Part shown: positions 34,961-45,600 of the stretch, in pieces
Layout of the letters: each line of letters begins with the position of its first letter
Position numbering within the stretch: position 1 is the stretch's first letter
DNA from: Anaerocaecibacter muris
Lineage (GTDB): Bacteria > Bacillota > Clostridia > Christensenellales > Pumilibacteraceae
Length of the DNA: 64,000 bases
NCBI RefSeq assembly: GCF_943192945.1
Contig: NZ_CALPCE010000001.1
Coordinates: 248,001 to 312,000, forward strand
Reading direction: 5' to 3'
Notes under the pieces: model-generated
The model's input: the letters and a program-made list of their open reading frames with translations, nothing else
Databases searched by the model: none
What the model was told of the DNA's origin: nothing
Translations under genes and position numbers: made by a program

Positions 34961-37900
34961 ATGAATAAAATCCGCAAATTCTTGTATTTGGTTTTCATGG
35001 CAATGGCTATTGCCGCAATAGCCGTATTCGCTTCGGCATGCGGTGATAAGGAAAAAGCGCCTGCGACCAAGTACACGCTTAAATTTATGAACGGTACCGC
35101 CGTTTACGATACGGTTACCGCCACTGCGGGCAGTACTGTCGAGTACAAGCCCGATCCTTCGCGGGCGAACCTCGTGTTTGACGGTTGGAGCCTTTCCGAA
35201 AACGGCGAGGTCGTGGAACTGCCCGAAAAAATGCCTGCCGAGGACAGAACGTATTACGCGGTGTTTTCCGCTCGCTACAAAGTAAGACTTAATGCGGGCG
35301 AGTGCGGCACGATTCCCGCCGAGAGCGCGGAATTGACTGTTAAGTCGGGCGTTAAGCTGTACGACATTGTTGCGGGCATCACTCCGACGGTAAGCGGCGA
35401 CGCGACGTTCGGAGCGTGGTTCTATAACGGCGTCGAGTTGACGGCGCAGTCAGCTACGCTCATGCCCACCGTTGATATAACTCTCGAAGCAAAATATACT
35501 GTTAATTACGAGCTTAACGAATATAAGCAATTAAAGTACGGCGAAAACACTTACAGCGACGTTAATAAAGTATCGGGTACGGGATATGTCGGCGATTACG
35601 TTGTAATATCCAATCATACCGGTTACGAATATTACGAAACCGAAGAAAACGACGGCGACAAAGCCGTTACCGTTCCGCTCTCCGCGAGCAAGTCGGCTAA
35701 CACTTACAACATCTATTATAATCTTCGCGCATACAACGTTATATTCAATGCGAATATGCCCAAAGACGTAACGGTAAGCGGCACAATGGATAACGCATTA
35801 TGGGGCTACAACGAGCAGAACGTCGTCCCTCAATGTCTGTATTCGGCTACGGGCTACCGCTTTATCGGTTGGTCGGACCGGTCGGAGGGTAAAGCCAAAT
35901 ATTTCGAGGGCGACAAACTGTCGGTCACTCGCGCGACCGTGCTTTACGCTATTTGGAGCAAAGGCTATACCGACGCAATCGGACAGTCGTCCGACTATAT
36001 ATTCGTTGTGGAAAACGCCGAGGGCAATAACGAAGTTTATCTTCGCCGTTCGTACATAAAAGATATTAAAGGCGAATTCAACGCTGTTAACAATACGTTC
36101 GTATTTAAGAACGATAGCAATCAGGTTATACTTCGCGGTATCGTTTATCCCGAAACCGAAACGTATACGTATCTCGATACTCAATCGCAAACTACATACG
36201 TCTTGAACGAGCGCAAAGGCGTTATCGGCGCGGACGGTTACGTGACCGTTTCCGATACTGTCAACCGCGACGTTACCTTGGTCGTAAAAGAAAACGGCGA
36301 TTTGGTTTATAACGACGGCACTGCCGCGCACAACGGAACGCTGTCGTTCGATCAAGAATCCGAATCCATGGTGTTTGACGGCGGGGAAGATTGTACGTTC
36401 GTTTTCCGTTTGGCTACGCGCACCGTCAACGACGAGCTTGTGCCCGTGTTTGAAAGGCGCGACGAAACAATGTACGGCGTGCGCTACGGTCTTAATCAGA
36501 ACGGCACGCTCGACGCGACGACCTATATCGATTTCGACGGGTACGGCGGCGTTGTGATGTACGTTATCGGTTATAAATCGCTTGTTCGTTCCAAAGATAC
36601 TCTTGTTGTTTCTTCCGCCGGCGGATATTATGCGAAATTGACCGACGGCGGTCGCGCGGACATTTGCGTATCGCTGTTTAAAAACGATTATGTGCGCACG
36701 ACTTATCTTGCTCTTATCGACAGCGATAAGAATTTGGGCGACAAGGATAATCCCGTGTACAAAGTTTTTGCCGAGCGCCTTCTCGACAAAACCGTGTACG
36801 CCAAGCCCGAAACGGAAGTCGGCGAAAACTTCCAGTGGGCTGATTATATTCAGAATGCGGACACCGCGCGTATTACGCTCGACGGGTTCGGCATGTTCGA
36901 CAACAGCGCAGTCTATACTTATAAAGACGGCGCGGGCGCGCAAAAGACAATTTCCGGCAAGTACGTAATCGATACGGGCGTAAACGAACTCGTTTTGATC
37001 ACTGCGGAAAAGAACTATTTATTCATATTGTCTTACGTAACGACGGACGCGGAAAGCAAGACGGTTGAAATACTGTTTACCATTGCGGACGAAATGACTT
37101 ATACGTCGCGCCCCATAATCGGGCTTGACGCGCAGAATTTGAACCTTATGTACAGGTTCCGTCTTATCGACGGCGAAAATGCGGAGTTTGCGTTCGCGTT
37201 GCCTATCGCCGATCAGTTCTTCGGCGTTTACGAATACAGCCTGCAACTTCAAACGGCGTTCGGCGGCAAATACGTCGAGGTCGGCAAGGACGAGGATAGC
37301 AAAAAGGTTTACGAGTTTACTGCGGGCGCGGGGCTTACGGACGACCTTATTCAGTATATTTTCGCAAACTACTATTACGCAATGCAAAAAGGACTGGACA
37401 TCAGCGTTTTCCGTCAGTTCAAGTTTATCAGCACTACGGGTTATTTGAGCGACGGTAGCACGCTCGATTGCTTTGCAACGAAAGGCATTTACGACGGCTA
37501 TAAAGGCGTTACGCTTAAATACGACGGCGTGACTTACACGCTCGACGGTTACGGCATTGCCGTTTCGCCCGACACGTCCGTTGCCAATAAGGCTTATAGC
37601 ATATCGAGCAACTTTGGCATTGCGACGATACTTGCTTTGGAAGTTTCGCCGAAAGTGGGCACCACCGCCGCCGTTATTAAAGAGTATATGCAAATTACCG
37701 AAAACGGCGTAAAAACTTTTAAGTTGATGAACGCACATTATAACACGGTAAACGGAAAATACATGTTCCGCGTAGTTATGCTCGAAGACGGTTTTGCTGC
37801 AGTCGGTTCTTACAATTCGTCGGCGAGAAAATTTGAGTTTTATTCGTTCGGCACGCTGTCCGAAACGGACGGACTTTATACATATACCGAAACGGAGTCC

Positions 37901-39442
37901 AACACCGTGAACGGTATTCCTCTGTTGAGCGTATACGGCGATTTTTCGTTCCGCATCACGCAGGAGCAGGGCACGAGCGTCGGGTATATCTATATACAGG
38001 ATAAACTGCAAGAAACGTTGGATGTGCCGAACGTCGGTACGCTCACGATAGACAAAGACAAAGTAAAGGCTACTTTCACCGACAAAGACGGCAAAAAGTA
38101 TTCGGGGACTTATAGATTATTCGAGGATATTCTCGAAATCGTTTACACCGTACCCGCGGAAGGCGAAACGGCAGCGAAATCGATGGTTAAGTCCTTAAAA
38201 CTTATTTACGACGGCGGCGCTATAACTTCGTTTAAAGAGATAGGCAACGAAGCGGGCACGTGGTGGAACTATGAACAGACAACCGACAAGATCGTTCTTT
38301 CGGGCGATTACGACGGCGAAATGGAAATAGACTCATACGACAAAGACGGTAATCCCATTAAGAAAACCGTCAAAACGGCAAAAGCCGTCTGGACGTATCA
38401 TAGCGAGGATCAGCCCGTAACTGTAAACGGCAAGTATTACAGAACGGATAACGCAATGAATATCGAATACTGCTTTGTGTACAATAACGGCACAGCCGAC
38501 GTAGAAAAACCGTTCACTACGGCGTACACGGTTATCAATAAACCGTTGTTTAAGTTCAGAAGCGAAAACGTCGCGTTTTTGTCGGCAATATACGGCAGTG
38601 TTTCCGACGAAAAGCCCATAGCCCAGCTTATTTCCGACGGATACTTTACATCGCAATTAGTGTTGGGCGCAAATCAAGCGTTGCCGGGCGTGGTGACAAT
38701 TCACGAGGAAGAGGGAATTGTTGCGTTCGCCGTCAACAGCAGTACGGTATTCTATTTCGGGTTCTTCCCCACATCGCAGACAAGCGGGAAGTGGGTGTTA
38801 CTCGACGAAACGATAACCGATCCCAATCTCGGCACGTTTAAATGCGTAGAGGGCAACGAACTCGAAATCGACGGCGTCAAAGTTACGCACGTGCGTTTTA
38901 CGGGTTACGGTGTTGCGTGGATGTATACGGGCGTTGCGGAGAGCGACCCGCAGGGCGTGTTCTATTCGACGGTCGGCAATACGTACTTCCTGTATAACTT
39001 CGACGAGAACGATAAGATAGTAATCATTTCAGCTATCAGTTTGCGCATACGCAATAACGGCGAAAATGCGGACGACTATATCATACTTTTCGCCGATAAA
39101 GATTTGTACGATTTGAGCATACAAGGCAATATGTTTGTCATGAACAATTCGTTTACTAACAGTGACAATCATGTTCTGGTGTTTGACGGGTACAGCAGCG
39201 CTGTTTACATCGACGGCAAGGGCGTGCGCCGCAGTGCGGTATACGCAAAGGTCGAAAACCCGCTTGCTGGCGACGACTCTATAATTGTTCAAGTTATATA
39301 TGTAGGCGATAACGGTTACGAAATGATAGTAGTCGCTATAAAAGACGGCGAGTTTAAAGTGCTCACGGAGGAAGACCCGCGCTATCCCCGGCCTTCGGAG
39401 GACGAACCCCAAGCGCAATCAAGTTTGCCGCTTGCCGCATAA
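34961..39442 (+). CDS. Very large surface lipoprotein with InlB-type repeats
   Basis: A 1493-residue lipoprotein: basic start, hydrophobic helix and lipobox SAC-GD (Cys27). Residues about 36-180 and 240-320 contain InlB B-repeat (Listeria-Bacteroides repeat) units, seen as YTLKFMNGTAVYD...VFDGWS and YNVIFNANMP...GYRFIGWSD...LYAIWS. The rest is beta-rich, low in cysteine, and has a recurring FDGYG-like signature (near residues 522, 639, 861, 1311 and 1407) inside units of varying length. I do not recognise that part. It has its own promoter and leader and stands first in the surface-protein block. A role in binding polymers or proteins is inference. Confidence 0.85.
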   Translation: MNKIRKFLYLVFMAMAIAAIAVFASACGDKEKAPATKYTLKFMNGTAVYDTVTATAGSTVEYKPDPSRANLVFDGWSLSENGEVVELPEKMPAEDRTYYAVFSARYKVRLNAGECGTIPAESAELTVKSGVKLYDIVAGITPTVSGDATFGAWFYNGVELTAQSATLMPTVDITLEAKYTVNYELNEYKQLKYGENTYSDVNKVSGTGYVGDYVVISNHTGYEYYETEENDGDKAVTVPLSASKSANTYNIYYNLRAYNVIFNANMPKDVTVSGTMDNALWGYNEQNVVPQCLYSATGYRFIGWSDRSEGKAKYFEGDKLSVTRATVLYAIWSKGYTDAIGQSSDYIFVVENAEGNNEVYLRRSYIKDIKGEFNAVNNTFVFKNDSNQVILRGIVYPETETYTYLDTQSQTTYVLNERKGVIGADGYVTVSDTVNRDVTLVVKENGDLVYNDGTAAHNGTLSFDQESESMVFDGGEDCTFVFRLATRTVNDELVPVFERRDETMYGVRYGLNQNGTLDATTYIDFDGYGGVVMYVIGYKSLVRSKDTLVVSSAGGYYAKLTDGGRADICVSLFKNDYVRTTYLALIDSDKNLGDKDNPVYKVFAERLLDKTVYAKPETEVGENFQWADYIQNADTARITLDGFGMFDNSAVYTYKDGAGAQKTISGKYVIDTGVNELVLITAEKNYLFILSYVTTDAESKTVEILFTIADEMTYTSRPIIGLDAQNLNLMYRFRLIDGENAEFAFALPIADQFFGVYEYSLQLQTAFGGKYVEVGKDEDSKKVYEFTAGAGLTDDLIQYIFANYYYAMQKGLDISVFRQFKFISTTGYLSDGSTLDCFATKGIYDGYKGVTLKYDGVTYTLDGYGIAVSPDTSVANKAYSISSNFGIATILALEVSPKVGTTAAVIKEYMQITENGVKTFKLMNAHYNTVNGKYMFRVVMLEDGFAAVGSYNSSARKFEFYSFGTLSETDGLYTYTETESNTVNGIPLLSVYGDFSFRITQEQGTSVGYIYIQDKLQETLDVPNVGTLTIDKDKVKATFTDKDGKKYSGTYRLFEDILEIVYTVPAEGETAAKSMVKSLKLIYDGGAITSFKEIGNEAGTWWNYEQTTDKIVLSGDYDGEMEIDSYDKDGNPIKKTVKTAKAVWTYHSEDQPVTVNGKYYRTDNAMNIEYCFVYNNGTADVEKPFTTAYTVINKPLFKFRSENVAFLSAIYGSVSDEKPIAQLISDGYFTSQLVLGANQALPGVVTIHEEEGIVAFAVNSSTVFYFGFFPTSQTSGKWVLLDETITDPNLGTFKCVEGNELEIDGVKVTHVRFTGYGVAWMYTGVAESDPQGVFYSTVGNTYFLYNFDENDKIVIISAISLRIRNNGENADDYIILFADKDLYDLSIQGNMFVMNNSFTNSDNHVLVFDGYSSAVYIDGKGVRRSAVYAKVENPLAGDDSIIVQVIYVGDNGYEMIVVAIKDGEFKVLTEEDPRYPRPSEDEPQAQSSLPLAA

Positions 39443-39487
39443 AACGGGCGCGCACATATAAATTTGCCTTACGCAAGGTCAATAAAC

Positions 39488-39517
39488 TTGACAAAGCGAC
39501 GGAAATCTTGATAAAAT
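39488..39517 (+). promoter_or_regulatory. Promoter of the surface protease operon
   Basis: TTGACA (39488-39493), 18 bases, TAAAAT (39512-39517). The leader of about 80 bases can form a stem TTGCTTGTT/AACGGGCAA-type (39547-39558 with 39568-39581). Confidence 0.75.
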
Positions 39518-39604
39518 ATATCAGTTATTTTCCTAATTTGTCGAAATTGCTTGTTCCGTCGATATTTCGGTAAACGGGCAATCACGTTCGAGAGGATATA
39601 TTCA

Positions 39605-42600
39605 ATGACTAAAACAGCTCGAAAATCACTAATCAATAAATTCATAGTTTCGCTTATTATAGCGTTGTTATGCGTGGTGTTGGCTTTACAGCTTATTTCA
39701 GCACCCGTATTTAACATTGCGCCCAACCGCAACGGCGTTGCCAATGCGGACGGCATGGGCGACGTAAGCGTCACTTACGGAAAGTCGGATAACGGGCTTG
39801 TCGAAAACGAGTATATTCGTAGCGATTCGTCTGTCGCGCCCTCTACAGTCGGCGGCGTTACGCCCGCTCCCAACGAAAAAATAACCGTAATCGTGTCGCT
39901 CAAAGGCACGTCTATGATGAAGTTTGCTTCCGATAACGGTATTTCCGTTGCGGCGGCGCTCAATACGAAAGAGGGATTGCGTAACTACGCCGAGCTCGAA
40001 GATATACGTCAAAAAGCATACGGCGGCGTTTCGCAATACATAGAAGAATACGGTTACGAATACAGCACTGTTCTTAACGCTTTTTCGGCGACCGTGCGTT
40101 ACGGCGATATCGATTCGATTAAAGCCAATAAGTATGTAGAAGAAGTCATTATTTCCAATAAGTACCTCGCGCCCCAAACCGTTACGGAAAACTATGTCGA
40201 TGTTTACGAAACGGGTATATTCAATTCGTCGGGCATAGGGTACGACGGAACGGGCACTGTCGTCGCGGTTCTCGATACCGGTACCGACTATACGCACGAA
40301 GTGTTTGACATGGAACTCAATCCCAACACTTTGGCATTGACAAAAGACGATATTGCCGCCGTTGTTCCGTATCTTACCGCTACCAAGCAGTCCGCGCAGC
40401 AGAGCGAAAACGTAAACGAAGATAATCTTTACTTAAAGAGCAAGTTGCCGTTTGCATACGACTATGCGGACAGCGACGCCAACGTATATCCCAAGGAAGC
40501 TCACGGCACGCACGTCGCGGGCATTATCGCAGGCAAGTCGGACGAAATTACGGGCGTTGCGACGGGCGCGCAGATTGCTACGTTTAAGGTATTTTCGGAT
40601 TTCAGAAACGGCGCTGAAACCGAATGGATTTTGGCGGGCTTGGAAGACGCCGTTATACTCGGTGTGGACGCTATCAACATGTCGCTCGGCACGTCGTGCG
40701 GTTTTTCGCGCGAAGTGGACGAGGAAGCTATAAACAAGGTTTACGACGCTATCAACGAAGCGGGCATTTGCCTTGTCGTTGCGGCGAGTAACGACGCTTC
40801 GTCGGCGCAGTCCAGCACGTGGGGAAATACCAACCTTGCGAGCAATCCCGATTCGGGCACCGTCGGGTCCCCCGGATCTTATACAGCCTCGCTGTCCGTC
40901 GGTTCGGTCAGCGGCGTTAAAACCAAATATTTCACAGTTGACGGCAGAGAGATTTACTTTGCCGAGTCGCGGCTTGTAGGTAAAACGGACGCAAACGATT
41001 TTGTCGGGGAGTTGCTTGGCGATAAAGAATCGGGTGAATACGAATACGTCGTTATTCCCGGCGTAGGTTTGTCCGCCGACTATATGGGCTTGGACGTCAA
41101 CGGCAAAATAGCGGTTGTCAAGCGCGGAACGACCAATTTTGAAGAAAAAGTTAAAATTGCGCAAAACTTGGGCGCGGTCGGCGTTATAGTTTATAACAAC
41201 GTTTCCGGTACAATCAGCATGTCTGTCGGCACCAAGCCGCTTATTCCGAGTTGCTTTGTAACAATGGACTTGGCGGAACCGATTGTGGCAAGCGGATCTG
41301 GCACGCTCAAAGTGTCCAAAGAATTTCTTGCCGGTCCGTTCATGTCCGACTTTTCGAGCTGGGGCGCGTTGCCCGATCTTACGCTCGCTCCCGACATAAC
41401 GGCGCACGGCGGCGAAATTTATTCGTCAATCCCCGGCGGCGACAAGTACGACAAAATGAGCGGCACGTCCATGGCGGCGCCTAACCTTGCGGGCGCGCTT
41501 ATTCTCGTGCGTCAATACGTAAAAGAAAAATACGGCGAGAACGCAAGCACTACGTCTATTCGCGACGAGTCTTACAGCCGCATGATGAGCACGGCTACCA
41601 TTGTCAAAAACGAAGAGGGCAACCCTTATTCGCCGCGCAAGCAGGGCGCGGGCATTGCCGACATTGCGCACTCAATAAACACAAAGGCTTATCTTACGGT
41701 GGACGGATCGAATAAACCCAAACTTTCTTTGGGCGACGATCCCCAACGCACGGGCGAATATACGTTGCAGTTCAACATAGTCAATACGTCCGAGAGCGCG
41801 TTGAGCTATAACCTCGATCAGTTTGTAATGACGGAAAGCATGTCGAGCGACGGCAGAACGGTCGCCGAAAAAGCGTACATGTTTAACGACACCGTCAATA
41901 CTTACGCATTGCGACAGGTCAAGGGTAAGGCGTTTATAAACGACAAAACGATTACCGTCGGCGGCTATGGCGAAGCGGCGATAACAGTAAAGATCCAACT
42001 CTCGCAAAAGAACAAAGATTATCTTAATTCCAACTTCAAAAACGGCATGTTTGTCGAGGGCTATGTAAGACTTGTCAGTAACAACCTCGACGGAATAGAC
42101 CTTAATATCCCGTACATGGGATTTTACGGCAACTGGGCGGACGCGCCTATGCTCGACGTTACCGCATATCAGGTAGGCGAATCGGAAGCTGACGACTCGA
42201 TTCTTCCCGAAGAAAAATTGCGCCCCGACGTGTACGGCACTTTGCCTTATTCCGGTTTCGCTTCTTCGAGCGGCGTTGACGGCATGGGCTATTGGGGCAT
42301 GGGTAAATTCACGTTTATTCCCGCAAGCGGATATGCCGAGCCTGCCGCGCAAGAGAAGTACGCGGCGCTTACTACCAATACCGACGGCGACTATTTGTTC
42401 TATATGGTCAGCGCGGGCTTGCTCCGCGGCGCAAAGCGCGTAGATATGGAAATACGCAACAGCGCGACGGGCGAGCTTATTTGGTCGGGCGTCGATTACA
42501 ATGCGCGTAAAAGCCATTCTTCGGGCGGCGAGCAATCGGGCGGCTATGTGGAAGTCGATCTCGATATAAGCAAACTCAACCTTCCCAACAACTCCAAGTA

Positions 42601-45600
42601 CACTTTTACAATGAAGTGTTATCTTGACTGGAAAGACGGCGACGGCAACAATACTTACGGAAACAATAACGAGTTTTCGTTTGAATTTACCGTCGATAAC
42701 GAAGCTCCGTCCGTTTCGGACGTTGCGGTTAGAGAGGAGCAAACTCAAAACTCCAAGCGTCATATACTCGAATTGACGTTGTTTGATAACCATTACATAC
42801 AGGGTTATGCTGTTTATACGTATTCGGGTAAGGACAGCGACGGCATGCTTACAGGCGTAACAAGTCTTGCCGACGGCATGATCCCCGCAGATTCGGAATT
42901 TAATACTAACACCAAGTTCGAGCTCAACGTTTCGCAGTATTGGAGCACAATTCAAGCTAACGGCGGTAAAATGTACGTAACGGTTTACGACTATGCCAAA
43001 AACCAAGCGTCTTACGAAGTCGTTGCAAAGCAGGAATCGGACTTGCGCATAGAAAAAACGCGCAATGCAAAAGATTCGTATGTGCTTGTGCCCAACGGAC
43101 AGATCGACATGTCCGATAATATCATTGTTAAGGCTAACACCTTTGACGACGTTGACGAGGAAGACAAATCTTATGTCGAAGGGTATTGGTCGGAAGATCT
43201 TATTTGGGAAAGTTCCGATCCGTCGGCTGTCGAGGTAGACAGACACAGCGGACTTGTTACCGCGCTTAAAAATTGCTCGGGCGTAATCATAACCGTGCGC
43301 ACGAACAATGTAGACGCATTTGACGAAAACGATAAACTGCACTGCTTGAAGTTCGAGTTTTCGGTAAGCGGCACGCCGACTACCGTCAATATTTCGGGCG
43401 TGGATATGTACGAGGTCAAGCAATCGCCCGACGGCGGCGACGGCGTTAAGTATCTTACGGACGGGCTTGCGCTCGAACGCGGCGAGAGTGCGACGCTATC
43501 CGCCGAAATCAAGCCTTACAATTTCAAAGGCGATTTCGAGTTGGAGTGGACGAGCACGAGTTCCAATGTAAAAATTACAAACGTATCGCAAGATGGCTTG
43601 TCCGTTGATATATTTGCGGTGCAAAGCGGTTCCGCGACAATACGCGCTACCGTAAAGGGCAGTCGTATATCCGGTTATGTTTCGGTGCGCGTAAAAGAAG
43701 AGTTCACCATACATAACAACGTTTATTTGAAATCGTATACCGGTCGCGGCGGCGATTACGTAAACGAGCGCGGCGAAACCGAGCACAACGTTGTAGAAAT
43801 CCCCGGAGATAAGGGTATTGTTTATATTTACCCGAACGCTTTTGCGGGCAACGAGTATATCAAAAAAGTAATTATACCGGAAGGCGTTACAACCATAATG
43901 CGCGGCGCATTTGCAAGCTGTCCGTCGTTGGAAGAGGTTGTATTGCCGTCTACCGTCGAAACGATCGAGGAATTGGCGTTCTTCCAAGGCGTAGATAAAT
44001 CGGGTAAATACACGGGCAATCTCAAAAAGATAAACCTCGGCAATGTAAAAACAATAGGCGAACGCGCGTTCTTGGGCGGCATGATGGAAGAAATCGATCT
44101 GTCCGAATGTACGTATATTGACGCGCTCGGCTTTGCGTATTGCAACAAACTCAAAAAGTTCGACCTTTCGCGCGTCGGTACCGTCAGCGGCGGGGCGTTC
44201 TTGGGGTGCGGCGCGCTCGAAAGCGTTAATATTCCCGAAAATACGACGCTCGGCAGCAGAACGGCTAATTTCGGCGAACTCGGTGTGTTTGAGGGTTGCT
44301 CGGCGCTCAAAACGGTTACTATTCGTTCCAAGACGGTAGGCAACCGTGCGTTCTTGCAGTGCACCGCGCTTAAAAGCGTAACGTTTATGAACGACGTCGA
44401 TGTAATCGGTATAAACGCGTTTGCGGCTTGTACGGGCTTGACCCAAGTCACATTTAACGGTTCCGTTTACAAGATTGACTCCGCGGCGTTTTATAAATGC
44501 AGCGGTCTTACAAGCATTACGTTGCCCGCAGGTCTAACCATACTCGGCGCATACGTATTCTCCGACTGCGCAAACTTGAAAACAATCAAAATTTCGTCCG
44601 GCGCGCTTTTGACCGACGTAAATATGAGCGCTCTGTTTAACGACAACTTGCAAGCTCCTATACAGTCTTTTGTCGTAGAAAACGGCAATAAATATTTGTC
44701 GTCAGAAGACGGTGTGTTGTTCGATCGCGGCAAAAAACGCCTTGTTGCGTACCCGTTCGGCAAAATGAGCACGTCGTATAAAATTCCCGACGGCGTCAAG
44801 ACAATAAGCACCGGCGCGTTCTCAAACGTGTTAAATCTTGAAACAATCGATTTAAACCAAGTCGAATTTATCGAGTCTTATGCTTTTGCCTATGCGCGTT
44901 CTTATACTTATACAAACGGCAGCGTAGCGTTGCTCGGAATAACGAATTACCAAAACGTTAAGCATATCGGTACGGGCGCGTTTTTGAGCGCAAACATAAC
45001 CGAATTGCCCATTTCCGAAAATACCTCTTATATCGGCGACGGCGCGTTCCAAGGCTGTGTCAAGCTGTCCGCGGATATTGACAGCTTAACGATTGGCGAA
45101 AACGTTAAATATATAGGCGATTTCGCTTTTGCGGGATACGAACTTAAAGCCGGCGGAATTGTGTCTTTACCGTTAAAAACAGTATCGTTTGAAAACAGTT
45201 CGCTCGAATATGTCGGCGCAGGCGCGTTCGCATACAATACCAATATTTCGTCCGTCAATTTAGGCAAGCTCAAAGCGGTGAGCGAGGGCATGTTTATGAA
45301 ATGCACGGGCTTGTCACGCATAAAAATCCCCGACACTGTTACGAGTATCGGTGCGTCGGCGTTCGGAGCAAGCGGTATTGCAAGCGTTACGTTCACCGAT
45401 AAATCCGCGCTTACATATATCGGCGACAGTGCGTTCCTCGAAACGCGGATTATGACTTTTAACGTACCGAGCGGCGTTAAAGCAATCGGCGACAATGCGT
45501 TCAGAGGCTCGCAGTTGATTAATATAAATCTTAACAATGTGGAAAGCGTAGGCGAGTATGCTTTTGCCCAAACCCCGTTGGTGTCGGTGTCGTCCGACAA

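Noticed and set aside
41672-44446. Long antisense open frames over the surface protease gene
   Set aside because: They follow from the codon bias of the sense strand; the sense frame has an intact S8 catalytic triad and repeat structure.
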